Shown here: positions 54,301 to 64,000 of the stretch, in pieces
Layout of the letters: every line of letters begins with the position of its first letter
Position numbering within the stretch: the first letter of the stretch is position 1
Assembly: GCA_964019055.1 (NCBI GenBank)
Contig: OZ025207.1
Span: 15,713,357 to 15,777,356, forward strand
Direction of reading: 5' to 3'
Source of the DNA: Anthopleura xanthogrammica
Lineage: Eukaryota; Cnidaria; Anthozoa; Actiniaria; Actiniidae
Length of the DNA: 64,000 bases
Notes under the pieces: model-generated
Seen by the model: the letters and a program-made list of their open reading frames with translations, nothing else
Databases searched by the model: none
What the model was told of the DNA's origin: nothing
Made by a program: the position numbers and the translations under genes

Positions 54301-57300
54301 TTCCCCCTGTGAATAAACCTTGCTTAGAAACAACTTAGTTATATCCACATTATTTTCTGTAGTGATGACAAAGAAAAGGAAGGCACTCAAAGAGAAAGAG
54401 GCTCATCACCTGAAGCTAAAACAACTGACTCTGGCTACGTCTCACCTCCTGAACTACCACTCCATGCAGAACAGGAACAAAACACTAGCCCTACAAAAGA
54501 AAAAGATCCAACGCTACACTGCTGTACTCGAAACTCAGGAAAATGCTACAACTGTCCTACAACTGATCTTGACGACGACGTTGATGAAAAATATTTTAAT
54601 TCCTTTTTATTCTGGAGAGATCCACTTCCGCAGGTGGAATTTGAACTGAGTTCTTTAAATTCTGGAGATAAAAATAAAGGTAGTCCCGACAAGGAAAAGT
54701 CTGAAAAGGAAGATTCAAATAGACTGGAAAATAATGAAAATAAATCCAGCGAGTCAAATGAGAAAGAAGAGAAGGACGAGGAGGAGGAAAAGGAGAAAGA
54801 GGATAGTACGAAAGAAGTGGAAGAAGAACAGACACCTACAAACAGCCCTCGGTTAGCTTTCAACAGAGATGAACATGACAGCGATGAAGATGATGCTCAT
54901 CTGTTTTCACTTGCTGATGATCCACATGATGAGTTTGATTTTGATGATTATCGAGATATGAATCTTCAACGTACTACATCGTTTGAAGAGGAATTGCTGT
55001 TAACTGATCATCTGACCAATAACCATCAACAGGTACTGTACTACAGCAATAACAAGCATGCAGCAGTGGTGTACTGTTGTAAGAGTGTACTCTTTATGGG
55101 GCACTAAATTGAAAATTAGGTTGTATTTTCAATTGTCACACCAATAATTATAATCAAATATATTTACTTGGGCATACAGCTTGATAGTAAACAGAAATAT
55201 TAAAAGATTTGTCATAATGACCGATCTTGAATGACAAATCTTCTCGTATTTCTGTTTAATATCATTATAGTCTCTTTATCGAAGTAACAATATTTGTTAC
55301 TTCAATAAATATCCATTCACGTGGGTTCAGACCTTTCTTTACAATAGTCCCTTTCACAGTTCCCTGTGCCATCTTGAAAGTTAGCTGTGCATTGAAGAAA
55401 GACATTAATTTTTGCTTGTTCTTTTAAATGATGATGCTTAGGCCCACCCAGTTTAGAAGTCAAAATTTTGCTGCGTCAAATCTAATTGCCTTTGAGGTTG
55501 AGCGCTGTTTTCCCTTAAACTAGTAGAAGTATGTAGACCAAACTTAACACACATATATCGTCTCCTGGTGCTAAGCAAAAGAGCTGATGTCTTATGTCCT
55601 AGGTCTCTGCCTTTTCCTTAGCCGCTGACCTCAAAGGCAATCAGATTCGATGTGGCAAAAGTTTGACATCTGAACTGTGCCTTATTTTTCAAAATTTATA
55701 GCTTTTATAGCAGAAAATCATTGGCAGCCATATTTTGTTTAGGTCTATATTTATACTATTCATCTAGTTTAATATCTTAAATTACCATAGTATTAAGAAT
55801 GTACAGTATGTTCTCGGTCATCAGGTCAGTTGAATTTTAATTTATCCATTACTGTTGTTTTTCAGAATGTCATACCCCAGGCCCTCCTGGAACATTATAT
55901 GTCAATGACAGAGCCATCTAAAGCACAGACTATTGACACAGAGATCACTAGACACTGTGCTTTTAGTTTCCCTGCAGTTACGCTAACACTTGGCAGACAC
56001 AACTGGCCTTGTTTACGTGAGACATATGAGTATTTATCCTCTGATATGCAGGTACAGCGATATAGATTAATATCTTGTTATCATGGTTTAAGGCTTAACT
56101 GTGTCTGTTATCAAAATCAAACACTAATTTTATCAAACTTTGAAATAAAGGCTCAACTAATTCAGGGCACAGCAAACTCCCAAATTGAATGGGAATCATT
56201 TACTACCACTACCAGAATCCCTTGCATTTTTTCTCTCATTCAGTTAGTTTGTTCTGCAATTCTCAATATTCTGCAAGCAGACATTTCAGCAGCTTGTTGT
56301 GAAATTGATTTTTTCGTCCCTGTCAATCAAAACTAATCAGTAGATGTGTCTTTAATCTTTTTGACTGGCGGCAATGAAAAACTAAATTCCAATGGGCAAC
56401 TCACAACCACCAAGTTTGCAAAATATTGAGAACCACATTAACAGCAATTATCTTACTAAAGGAAAAGGGGGAAAGCTGAACTCATTATACCTTGTATTTT
56501 TAGTGGAAAGTGAGAAGAACTTTAGCATTTTCAATTCATGTGCTTGCTAAAGTTCTAGGAGAAGAAATGACTAGGATAGAACTTGTTCCAATTTTCAACA
56601 GCTTTTTAAAAGACTTGGATGAGGTATGTACTGTAATCCTGGTGTCTCACTCAAAAATCTTCTGTTAATCAATTCAAGATCCATGTATATGATGATGTTT
56701 CATAATGATTGTAGGTCAGAATAGGAGTTTTGAAGCATTTAGCAGATTTTATAGAGGTAAGATACCCTTATGGGGGCACTGTATAGACCCGTGTATAGAC
56801 GACCCCTTGCAGCATGTCGGAATGCAGCTCAATTTGGAGAGCAAAACAATAGGTTCCAATTCTCAGGAGATTAAAATTCTTTTGTTTTGCCCTCCAAATT
56901 GAGCTGCTCTGACGTCATGTGAAAGGGGTCTATAGTGTGGTTTGTACCCGAGCTATGCCAGAATGCATTCTGTTTAGTGGACTCAAAAAAGGCCAATACT
57001 AGTTGATTTTTTCTTGTTTAACTTGATTGCCATAGACTGATTTTCCCCTTTTTTCCTTCAGCTCTTACCTGTAGATATTCGTTTGGATTATTTACCAGTA
57101 CTTGTTGACTTCCTAACTACTGATAACAATAGGAATTGGAGATTTAGACATGAGCTAGCAGAGTACGTATAGTATTATCTAGTCTACTGTTATCATAGCC
57201 TCCACTTCCGTCTTAAACTAGACCCAACAGACTTGCTGTATTTGAATCGTCTGGGTTTGTTTTAAGAATCATTTTTATAATTACGTTCCCTGCTAGCAGA

Positions 57301-60300
57301 GTCCGCTCCTGTGTAGAGGAGAGAAAATTTTCTCTGCCAGGAGGATTCGTCTACATGGGAGCTTCTGCTAGCAGGGAAATAATTACCCGACCATCACAGC
57401 CCAAAACTTCTGGGTTTTTGGCTTTCATCAATCAATGGTCTGATGTAGTATTTTTAATTGATGGAAGCAAAAATCCCAGACATAATGGTTGATGTTGGTC
57501 ATGTAATTACGATTTCGAATGTATGTGATCTGGTGTCTGGGTCAAAGAGAAGGGCTTTTTATTCTGTATTGTAATGGTCCATTTCAAATTCTCATATTCT
57601 GTAATGGTCCATTTCAAATTCTTAGACAGAATAGACCCCTTGCAGCACGTCGGAATGCAGCTCAATTTGGAGGGCAAAACAATAGTTTCCAATTTTCAGG
57701 AGTTTGAAATTCTTTTGTTTTGCCCTCCAAATTGAACTGCATTCCGACGTGCTGCAAGGGGTCTATTAGCCATGATCCGGCCTCAAGATGAAGGCGCAAG
57801 TCCATTCACTTGCGCACCATCATGCTTAAGCCTTGTGTTTTCATCAGGATGTGAAAAAGCTACAAATGACACCCTGAGGAGTAGTCCTGACGCCAAGAAT
57901 TTTGTATTGTATAATAACTGATATTAATATTTGTATATCTAGACAACTAATGCGGATCTCAAGGTTCTACAATGCCTCATGTATACAACAGTTTATATGT
58001 CCAATTGCCATTACACTAGCTACTGACCGTGTAGCTGATGTCAGGACTATAGCTTTTAAATTGGTAAGTCATTTGTTATTTACAGACTAGAGCAAGCATT
58101 CTCTTAGGATATCAGGGATCTCTTGTGCTGTGTCTGGTTTAACGTATTTCATCAATCCCGTGCCGTGACGGTGCCAACCATACTGTGAAGTCTATTCTAA
58201 ACAGTATCTTGCATACTTGTTCGAATTGCTGTATTCTAGTATTATTGCGCATGAACATCGACAAGATGCCCAAAGTGAAGTGCGCTAAAACCATTACATT
58301 CTTGGAGCTGGGAATTTCTCTGTTCAGTCAATGCGGTAGCGTAACATTGATGTCATGTTTGTTTCAGATTGGAATCCTACTCCGTCGTCTTCACAGTGCT
58401 GAGGATGATGGTCCATGTCGGAAGTTTGTATCTGATATAATTGTGAAGTTTGCCAACAGTCAACAGTGGACAAGAAGACAAGCGTAAGTTGATTAGAACA
58501 CTAGGAAACGCAATCAACCAGGGCCCCTATGGATACCATCTGTGTGCTAAATGGATTACCCTGTTGAGTTTAGCTATCTAATCTACAGTAACCCAGAGGG
58601 TAACCTGACTTAATTAAGGTGTGATGGAGTGGTGTCATGTATGATGTTGAACTTTAGTGGATTACTTTGATGGGATGGGTGGGTGTAGTGGGAGCCAGGT
58701 GGGTTAGGATTTGGTACTCAGTTTAGTGGTGTGATGTCACCTATTTGGTGTGATGTGGTGCGGTGTGGTATATATCTGATGTAGTGTGTTGCATCTGTGT
58801 AGTGTGGTGATATATGATGTTGGTGTGATGTGGTACGGTGTGGTGTATATCTGATGTAGTGTGGTGCATCTGTGTAGTGTGGTGATGTATGATGTTGGTG
58901 TGGTGTGGTATATATCTGATGTAGTGTGGTGCATCTGTGTAGTGTGGTGATGTATGATGTTGGTGTGATGTGGTGCGGTGTGGTATATATCTGATGTAGT
59001 GTGGTGCATCTGTGTAGTGTGGTGATGTATGATGTTGGTGTGATGTGGTACGGTGTGGTGTATATCTGATGTAGTGTGGTGCATCTGTGTAGTGTGGTGA
59101 TGTATGATGTTGGTGTGGTGTGGTGTATATCTGATGTAGTGTGGTGCATCTGTGTAGTGTGGTGATGTATGATGTTGGTGTGATGTGGTGCGGTGTGGTG
59201 TATATCTGATGTAGTGTGGTGCATCTGTGTAGTGTGGTGATGTATGATGTTGGTGTGATGTGGTGCGGTGTGGTGTATATCTGATGTAGTGTGGTGCATC
59301 TGTGTAGTGTGGTGATGTATGATGTTGGTGTGATGTGGTGCGGTGTGGTGTATATCTGATGTAGTGTGGTGCATCTGTGTAGTGTGGTGATGTATGATGT
59401 TGGTGTGATGTGGTGCGGTGTGGTATATATCTGATATAGTGTGGTGCATCTGTGTAGTGTGGTGATGTATGATGTTGGTGTGGTGCGGTGTGGTGTATAT
59501 CTGATGTAGTGTGTTGCATCTGTGTAGTGTGGTGATGTATGATGTTGGTGTGATGTGGTTTTTCCATATTGGGGTTTTGGTCCAACATTCTTTACTGACT
59601 ATTAAATCAGTTACACATTCCTCTTTGCTGTTCCGTAGTTACGCTCAGCTATGCCATACTCTTCTGGAAGACAATGCCGAAAGTGGAATCCATTTTTGCC
59701 AGGAGTTTCTACCGAATCTCTTAACTCTCTTATCAGATAGGATCCCTAATGTAAGACTAAGCGTCGCTAGAACCCTTACCAAAAATATACTCCACTGTGG
59801 TAAGTTTACACTTCTGGAAATAAATGATCGGTATTGACGACTATAACCAAAAAAAACCTGACATGTTAACATGTGTTTACGCAAACGCAAGGCCAAAATA
59901 TTTTGATGTAAATAAGCACTACTGGGCATGCGTACCTTGACGTGTGAACATACTTGCGTTTCCATTTGCGTTGCTCGTTAGTTGCGTCTTTGTTTTAACC
60001 TGGGTCTCCACTTCGTTTTAGAATACTTCAGCACCCCAGAGTGCAAGGAAAGAGATGTATTAGAGGCTGCGCTCCAGAAACTACAAGTAGACGCTGACAG
60101 AGACGTCAGATACTTTGCGGGCGCACCAGATACATGTGAAGAACAAAGTGACGACAGAGGTGACGTCACTGAGTATACCTCCGATGATAATGAAAATAGT
60201 GATAAACCCGATGATAGTGGTGATGATCATGGTGATGATGAGAAAAATTATGATGACAGCAAGGACACTGATGAATATGAGGGCAATGCTGCCCAAGCTG

Positions 60301-60605
60301 AAGATAACAAAAGTGATGACGATGATGATGATGATGATGATGTAGATCAAGACGCAGTCGACGTTGAAAAAGAAGACCCAGAACCCTCCACTGCTAGTGA
60401 AGAAAATTCCGTCATGGCCGCCAAAGAATCTATACAAAACGAAGAAAAAACGGCTGATGAAGAAGCTCCGAGGGCATCAGAGAATGATGACGTCAACAGT
60501 GAGGCTGATGACGTCAAAAGTGATGACGTATCGAGGGAAGAACAGGAGGAGGAGTCTTCTGAGTCTGTGTCTGATGATGTTGATGAGGGATCTGCTTCTG
60601 ATTGA
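42303..60605 (+). CDS. PPP4R1: PPP4R1-like regulatory subunit of protein phosphatase 4
   Basis: Twenty exons: 42303-42309, 42378-42431, 42562-42679, 42787-42890, 45769-45969, 48247-48332, 50295-50399, 50850-50915, 52111-52161, 52615-52722, 53155-53345, 54363-55032, 55866-56051, 56504-56623, 56715-56756, 57062-57162, 57943-58063, 58368-58483, 59639-59799, 60022-60605. Joined in frame with GT-AG borders they give 1063 residues (human about 950). Seen: N-terminal HEAT repeats (about 60-335, with VELMEQIPH and NNQVRKTSQ), an acidic linker in exon 12 ending the conserved SFLFWRDPLP (444-453), C-terminal HEAT repeats (about 590-890, VIPQALLEHY, DRIPNVR), then a 159-residue Asp/Glu/Ser-rich tail. 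In mammals the protein binds the PP4 catalytic subunit and regulates dephosphorylation in cytoplasm and nucleus. The long acidic tail is the main departure from vertebrates. Confidence 0.94.
43795..43990 (-). mobile_element. SINE copy, reverse orientation
   Basis: Carries the complement of the SINE body (GGGTTGATCAAAGTCAGGGC, ACAGCTAACTCACAGAATGA, GCATGTTAGG) followed by the complement of a tRNA-like B box (GGAATCGAGCCTGGGAC). In intron 4 of the PPP4R1-like gene. Confidence 0.65.
45501..45697. mobile_element. Tc1/mariner-type MITE with 30-bp TIRs and TA flanks
   Basis: The left end CAGTGTGAATCAAAAAACCG (continuing TGGGCACCCA) is mirrored at the right end with a single mismatch over 30 bp. 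TA stands immediately outside both ends, the target duplication expected for Tc1/mariner. It is 197 bp, non-coding, and ends 71 bp before exon 5 of the PPP4R1-like gene. Confidence 0.85.
46328..46533. mobile_element. MITE family 2, copy b
   Basis: CCTATTTCAGACCACATTTC faces ACAAGTGGTCTGAAATGGGA; outward the ends read CCATTTTAGATTGGGTGC and GCCAAAGCTAAAGAGGTC. Related to 37605-37777. In intron 5 of the PPP4R1-like gene. Confidence 0.6.
46965..47046 (+). repeat. LINE-like 3' end and (ATT)n/(ATC)n
   Basis: GTCTCCTAAATAAAGATTATTATT followed by ATC and ATT repeats looks like the microsatellite-ended 3' terminus of a LINE, but nothing upstream is recognisable as reverse transcriptase. Confidence 0.4.
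47866..48200 (-). mobile_element. LINE reverse-transcriptase C-terminal fragment
   Basis: A minus-strand frame (47865-48146) contains SFWPRTINDWNSLP and NFKEAVDNFF, the conserved end of non-LTR retrotransposon ORF2 proteins, preceded by HRRKMNRLTLMYKTLHG, also typical of that region. It is truncated at both sides and has no RT catalytic motif. In intron 5 of the PPP4R1-like gene, ending about 50 bp before exon 6. Confidence 0.75.
48645..48765. mobile_element. MITE with CAGGGCTCAAAATAAC ends
   Basis: The left end CAGGGCTCAAAATAACA is mirrored by TGTTATTTTAACCCTG (one mismatch). About 120 bp, non-coding. The same end type is at 50951-51127. In intron 6 of the PPP4R1-like gene. Confidence 0.7.
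48834..49098. mobile_element. Interspersed element, uninterrupted copy
   Basis: About 90% similar to the element at 18575-19185 but without the palindromic insertion; reads AAATAGAACATTACATGACC across the insertion point. Non-coding. In intron 6 of the PPP4R1-like gene. Confidence 0.75.
49155..49260 (+). repeat. tRNA-like SINE fragment
   Basis: GTGGGTTCGAGCCCCATCTG matches a tRNA B box; a partly palindromic tail (GGTACAATCACATATGTGAT) follows. It could be a separate SINE family. Confidence 0.4.
49270..50172. repeat. 56-bp minisatellite, 16 units
   Basis: The unit starts GCAAATCCTCTCCCCTGGAT and ends CTCATCACCTTTT. Unit marks run from 49285 to 50125 at exactly 56-bp steps without indels; substitutions (AAGTAG/AAGAAG/TTATTAG) are shared between non-adjacent units. 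In intron 6 of the PPP4R1-like gene, ending 120 bp before exon 7. Confidence 0.95.
50951..51127. mobile_element. MITE with CAGGGCTCAAAATA ends and TGATG flanks
   Basis: The left end CAGGGCTCAAAATAGCGG is mirrored by CCGTTATTTTGAGCCCTG. TGATG stands directly outside both ends (50946-50950 and 51128-51132), a possible 5-bp target duplication. In intron 8 of the PPP4R1-like gene. Confidence 0.75.
51215..52056. mobile_element. MITE whose interior is a 52-bp minisatellite
   Basis: The left end (TTTCCATTAGTTGGGACTGA, CCAGCCAGACCAGTC) is mirrored by the right end (GACTGGTCTGGCTGGCCAG, TTCTGACTAATGGAAA). Between them lie at least 13 units of a 52-bp repeat (TGTGAACTGACTGGTCTGGC... with GAATTC or TAATTC), marks at 51384 to 52008 in exact 52-bp steps. 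The repeat unit itself contains the inner TIR sequence, so the array seems to have grown from the TIR. In intron 8 of the PPP4R1-like gene, ending about 55 bp before exon 9. Confidence 0.85.
52240..52475 (+). repeat. 76-bp tandem repeat, three units
   Basis: Units marked by GTGATTKGCTGAGATCAAT at 52270, 52346 and 52422, each with CTGATTGGCTCAAAAA. Each carries two ATTGG (CCAAT-complement) motifs. In intron 9 of the PPP4R1-like gene. Confidence 0.8.
53515..53905. repeat. Two SINE-like fragments head to head
   Basis: 53515-53660 is a reverse SINE tail (CTGAAACAACTTCTGGGCTG, GTCAGGGCACAGCTAACTC). 53690-53905 is a forward element with a tRNA-like B box (CAGGTTTGAGCCCTGTGG) and a CTCCGGTTTCCTCCCTCCG body. 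In intron 11 of the PPP4R1-like gene. Confidence 0.55.
56782..56934. mobile_element. MITE family 1, copy
   Basis: GCAGCTCAATTTGGAGAGCA faces GCCCTCCAAATTGAGCTGC. Outer ends GACCCCTTGCAGCATGTC and GACGTCATGTGAAAGGGGTC differ between sides. In intron 15 of the PPP4R1-like gene. Confidence 0.75.
57632..57765. mobile_element. MITE family 1, near-perfect palindromic copy
   Basis: TAGACCCCTTGCAGCACGTC continues to GCAAAACAATAG and is matched by its complement to 57765 over about 57 bp per arm with few mismatches. The youngest-looking family member. In intron 16 of the PPP4R1-like gene. A 34-bp tandem doublet (AATGGTCCATTTCAAATTCT) precedes it at about 57573-57623. Confidence 0.8.
58735..59560. repeat. 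65/70/75-bp minisatellite, 11 units
   Basis: GCATCTGTGTAGTG marks lie at 58791, 58866, 58931, 59006, 59081, 59146, 59221, 59296, 59371, 59446 and 59516. Steps are mostly 75 bp, with two of 65 and one of 70 where GATGTGGTGCG-type pieces are missing. Strong GT strand bias. In intron 18 of the PPP4R1-like gene, ending 80 bp before exon 19. Minus-strand frames of 243 and 283 codons (HHTT-rich) are artefacts. Confidence 0.95.
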
Positions 60606-60899
60606 ACCACAAATGGGTTCCCTTGAAGATGAATGAAGGTAATGATAGTTGATGTGGTGGTGGTTTGCTTTGACGTAGCCTGTGAACACTCTCCCTCCCC
60701 TCCCCTGTTCCCCCCACCCCTCCCCCAAGATAGACTGTTCACAGGGTAGCTTTCACAGTAAAACTTAATCATGTTCTTACTTTCTTTTTTATAGCATTTT
60801 TTAGGGAGTTTGTAATATTGATTCGTTTGTCTAAAGATGAACATAAAATCAAAAACAAGAAATCGAAAAATTCTTCAGATCAATGTAGGAGCTATCACG

Positions 60900-61470
60900 T
60901 TGGAATAGCTTGCGAATGGATAGTAAGATTGGGACAAGATGTCCAGTACTTGGCAAGAGTTGGACAACTGGTCTGTCATTGCCTGGATGGGACAAACCAT
61001 CCAATCGTTATCAAGTATGGAACTGATAATGTATAGAGAAACACTCCAATCCCTGGTATGAACTCGTCCACGTTCCAAGCAACGATGATGGCTGGACAAT
61101 TTATGTAACAAGTAGCAAGATTTGAACAGATCATCCAATCATTGACGAAGGTTGGGCCAACTAACCATTTTTGGCTAGAATGGAACAGCTAGCAATATGA
61201 TCAATCACTGACCAATTCGTAAAAATGGAGCAAAATAGTAAGCCCTTGTTAAGGAGTGGACCATCTTACCACTTGGCGTCCATATACGAGTTGGTTCAGC
61301 AAGTACAGTACCCAGTCACTGATAAGGAATGAATTAAATTTTCATCCAACTATTGGCAAGAACTGGACGTGTCCAATCACTGACAAGAACTGGACAAACT
61401 ATCCAATCACAAACAAGCATCAAATGAGCTATCCAATCACGAAACAATGTATCATTTCAGCATACAGCTG
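60900..61470 (+). repeat. Degenerate CCAATCA-type tandem repeat
   Basis: Recurring short units of the type ...CCAATCACTGACAAGAACTGGACAA..., about 30-45 bp apart, strongly diverged. It begins about 300 bp after the PPP4R1-like stop codon and so may be in its 3' UTR. Confidence 0.5.
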
Positions 61471-62057
61471 GGCTGTGTCACAATTGATTACCAGAACACA
61501 AAAGTGCTAACATAGTATTCGTATTTACAAATCTCCCCCATCAGGTTAGGGATTCAGTTGATAATTTTCAATCGTCATTTTGTCAATTTTGAAATTGTTG
61601 TGAATAGCAATTTCAGTATTCGAATAATGAAGATATATATATATACATATATAGGGTTTGTTACAATCGCCAATGGGACATGCATCTACCAAAAGAGTTA
61701 TAGTTTTGCTGTGTCGAATATTTGCATTGGGAAACGGGAATGAGTTTTGAATTTTAGTGTTTTGCCAGACTTACTTGAATATATTGTATATATATCTATT
61801 ATATATGCATTTTTATGCGATGTTATTGGATAACGCACAGTTATATTATATATATGATCGGCATCTATTTTTTTGCTTATGAAAGAATCGAAAACAATCA
61901 ACAATCTATCTATTTGAGGATTATTTTTGGACACAAATGCTTTTGATGCTTGTAAGAAAACGTACTTTGGTTTATCAAAACGAATAGTGATTCTACAGGT
62001 AGATACTTCATAGATACTGAATTGTATGACTCGATAGACTTTAGCTAGGGTAGAAAA

Positions 62058-62165
62058 TAGACCCATTTCACTCGACGTCAAAGCAGCTCAATTTGGAGGA
62101 CAAAACAAAAGAATTTCAATCTCCTGAGAATTGGAACCTATTGTTTTGTCCTCTAAACGTCAGAA
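62058..62165. mobile_element. MITE family 1, right-truncated copy
   Basis: TAGACCCATTTCACTCGACG, CAGCTCAATTTGGAGGACAA and TTGTTTTGTCCTCTAAACGTC match the family; the right outer end is missing. Confidence 0.6.
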
Positions 62166-63607
62166 GAATTTGACAAAAGATTTTTCAATTAATTTTTTTG
62201 TTATATCTTCCAACATGGCGACCATGGGTTTTGTTATTTTTACTCTCTTGGGAATACTTACAAACCAATAATTAGAAACCATGGTATTAGGGATTCCTGT
62301 GGTAACTCTCCATCTAAGAGTAATTGGGTTTTAGTATTTACATAATTGGAGTTGCCCGGTTGCAGTATTGAACAATTACTATGTCAAATGTTTAAAGATC
62401 ATCATCTCGTATTAGATACCACGTGCTACTAGAACCTTCACTATGGACTATAGACCTTTAAATCACACGGCGCGACGTTTATTCTCATGAGAATAAAACC
62501 TTTGTTTAACCCACGTAGCCTCGTCGTGAAACACTCGAATACGAGGCTACGCGTGAAAGAATCTATTGTTCCAGCCAAGATGGCTGCCGAGTGAAAAAGG
62601 CCCATGTTTGATATATCGATTTTCTAACACAAAAACCGAGGCTTGAAGGAATGATCCTACAGTTTGTCATCCAACATGGCGGCTGTCACGTAACCATGGC
62701 ACTGAATGGTTTATTTTATGATATATTATTTTGTTCATTCCTGGTGTTTTTACAAATGATCTTAGCTGTTATCCCAAAGATATTTCTCTTATTGTTTAGT
62801 CATTTTGTGTGTTGTGATGTTGACTCAGAACCCAGTTGAGCATAATTTTATACCTAAGTGTTGTACATAAGATTAACTTAATGATAAACCAAATAATAAA
62901 CGTCCGTTCAACAATTTGATTGGAGACTTGAGAGGTGCTAGGTTCTTGCGTTCGAGACCTTTTCCCGTATTTATTGTATGCAAATATTCCCAACAATACG
63001 AGAAAGACGGATAGCCATATTGAATATCTTTAAATATTTGTTTAACCAAGATGACGTCACAAGAACGTCAAAAATTACTATTAGACAGCTGATATTGCAG
63101 TTGAGCCTGTTGTCAAAAATCTGCCGTTCAGGTCGTTCGTCTTTTAAATTAAACACCGAAAAATGGCCGAGTTGACCAGCGAAAGGGTTTTTAATAATCG
63201 AAAATAAACACCGACAGCCAGAAAGAGAAATTGAGATTTTTTTTTGCGAGAAAGAAAACCATTTTTGTTCCCTTCTTTAGACAAATTGAAAAAATTTGAA
63301 TAAGTTTGGGGGGGAAAAGGGATCATTTCGGATCAAAAATGCAAAAGAAAATAGAGAACGAGCGAGTTGGCATTAATTGCTGTTGGACAGAAGTAACGCG
63401 GGCTCTAGACTATTCTTCTGCCTTTAAATCAAAGACAAGAAAAGAATGTGTTTTGGTTCAATGTATATTCGTTTAATAATCATCTATTTTGCACAACACA
63501 TGATGATTAACATACTGTAAGTTTTGTATTTCTAACCAACTTAGTACAATGTCTAAAGTCTAAAATCAAAAGAAAATATCAGAAACGCAAGCCTTTTTTG
63601 TTGTCAT

Positions 63608-63743
63608 CTAAAACAAGTCAGTCCAGTTTGGTTGTGCATACTTGCTTCTCCTAGTGAACACTAGTCTTCCGGAAGTTCTCGTCACGAGAGTTGCCTCCAC
63701 ATACGGCACGAGCAGTTTCGCAAAAGTCTTGTGATCTGGTCGT
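63608..63743 (-). CDS. Probable terminal exon of an unidentified gene continuing past the right edge
   Basis: On the minus strand a pyrimidine-rich acceptor (TTTTGTTGTTCGACAG) is followed by 45 open codons ending in TAG. With one base completing the previous codon they encode RPDHKTFAKLLVPYVEATLV and end in YAQPNWTDLF. An ATTAAA poly(A) variant lies about 140 bp downstream on that strand (63471 area). Composition is protein-like and unlike the flanking AT-rich DNA. I do not recognise the family; further exons would lie right of 64000 or in 63744-64000, where none was evident. Confidence 0.4.
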
Positions 63744-64000
63744 CTGTCGAACAACAAAATGGTGCATGAGCGTTAGTCCAGATCTATTAAGTTATATTGG
63801 ATTTGGGGTTGCAGCGATAGACGGTGACTTTAATACAAGAGTAACCTTTTTTAGGTGAATGGGGGCTGAAATGGGATTGTATAGATTTGTCAAACTGATG
63901 ACACTAGAATAGACCAAAGTGAAGCCGGCCTCGGATTCAGATTCGTTGAGATTCAGAATCATTATCAGGGGAGGTCAAGTAAAGGTCAAATCCTCTCTGT

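Larger units (their letters stand above)
60606..63607. other. PPP4R1-like 3' UTR and repeat-rich intergenic region
   Basis: The 3' UTR length is unclear; a plus-strand AATAAA lies at 62895. 60900-61470 carries degenerate CCAATCACTGACAAGAACTGG-like repeats. A truncated MITE family 1 copy lies at 62058-62165. Several ATGGCG-containing inverted pieces lie at 62200-62700. No supported gene; the 127-codon minus frame at 61698-62081 shows no domain. Confidence 0.4.

Noticed and set aside
54546..54863. Minus-strand Ser/Phe-rich frame
   Set aside because: Antisense shadow of the acidic exon 12 of the PPP4R1-like gene.
58718..59588. Minus-strand frames of 243 and 283 codons rich in His and Thr
   Set aside because: They are translations of the 65-75-bp minisatellite (multiples of five, no stop in the unit), inside an intron of the PPP4R1-like gene on the other strand.
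60081..60844. Minus-strand frames of 118 and 165 codons
   Set aside because: Antisense shadows of the acidic tail exon, with Ile or Ser bias from GAT/GAC codons.

Overview
The window is animal nuclear DNA. It is AT-rich, with genes split by many short GT-AG introns, abundant MITE-like inverted repeats, tRNA-derived SINE fragments, LINE tails and minisatellites. Intronless class A GPCR genes next to tandem short-chain dehydrogenase (SDR) genes, together with the repeat style, suggest a cnidarian, most likely an anthozoan (coral or sea anemone). That placement is inference from gene and repeat style, not from a marker gene. No bacterial, organellar or viral gene was recognised.

Layout. 1-6.9 kb: gene-poor, with a duplicated candidate terminal exon (100-189 and 3382-3468), a MITE with long inverted ends and a LINE 3' end. 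6.99-7.97 kb: a single-exon rhodopsin-class GPCR (+). 10.2-22.5 kb: a seven-exon SDR gene resembling 15-hydroxyprostaglandin dehydrogenase (SDR-A, +). Its 7.8-kb fourth intron holds a second intronless GPCR on the opposite strand (15009-15905). 22.9-26.8, 28.3-32.7 and 35.8-41.7 kb: three more seven-exon paralogues on the minus strand (SDR-B, -C, -D). All four share intron positions and phases (0,1,0,1,0,2), so they come from one ancestor by tandem duplication with one inversion. SDR-C has a one-base excess in exon 2 at a homopolymer, which is either a sequencing error or a pseudogene mutation. 42.3-60.6 kb: a 20-exon gene (+) for a 1063-residue protein that aligns along its length with PPP4R1, the HEAT-repeat regulatory subunit of protein phosphatase 4. 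It starts head-to-head with SDR-D, 573 bp apart. 60.6-64 kb: mostly repeats, plus a probable terminal exon of a minus-strand gene that continues past the right edge (63608-63743).

Together: the SDR cluster encodes probable NAD-dependent oxidoreductases, possibly acting on lipid mediators, and two orphan GPCRs lie beside or inside it. The PPP4R1-like gene is an unrelated housekeeping neighbour. The most unusual signals are tandem repeats that copy splice junctions: a 53-bp repeat of the exon-2 donor in SDR-C and a ~140-bp repeat of the exon-4 acceptor in SDR-A. Others are four minisatellites in introns of the PPP4R1-like gene (one inside a MITE), a ~0.53-kb-arm foldback at 33.0-34.6 kb, and a nested-MITE insertion with an empty-site copy elsewhere in the window.
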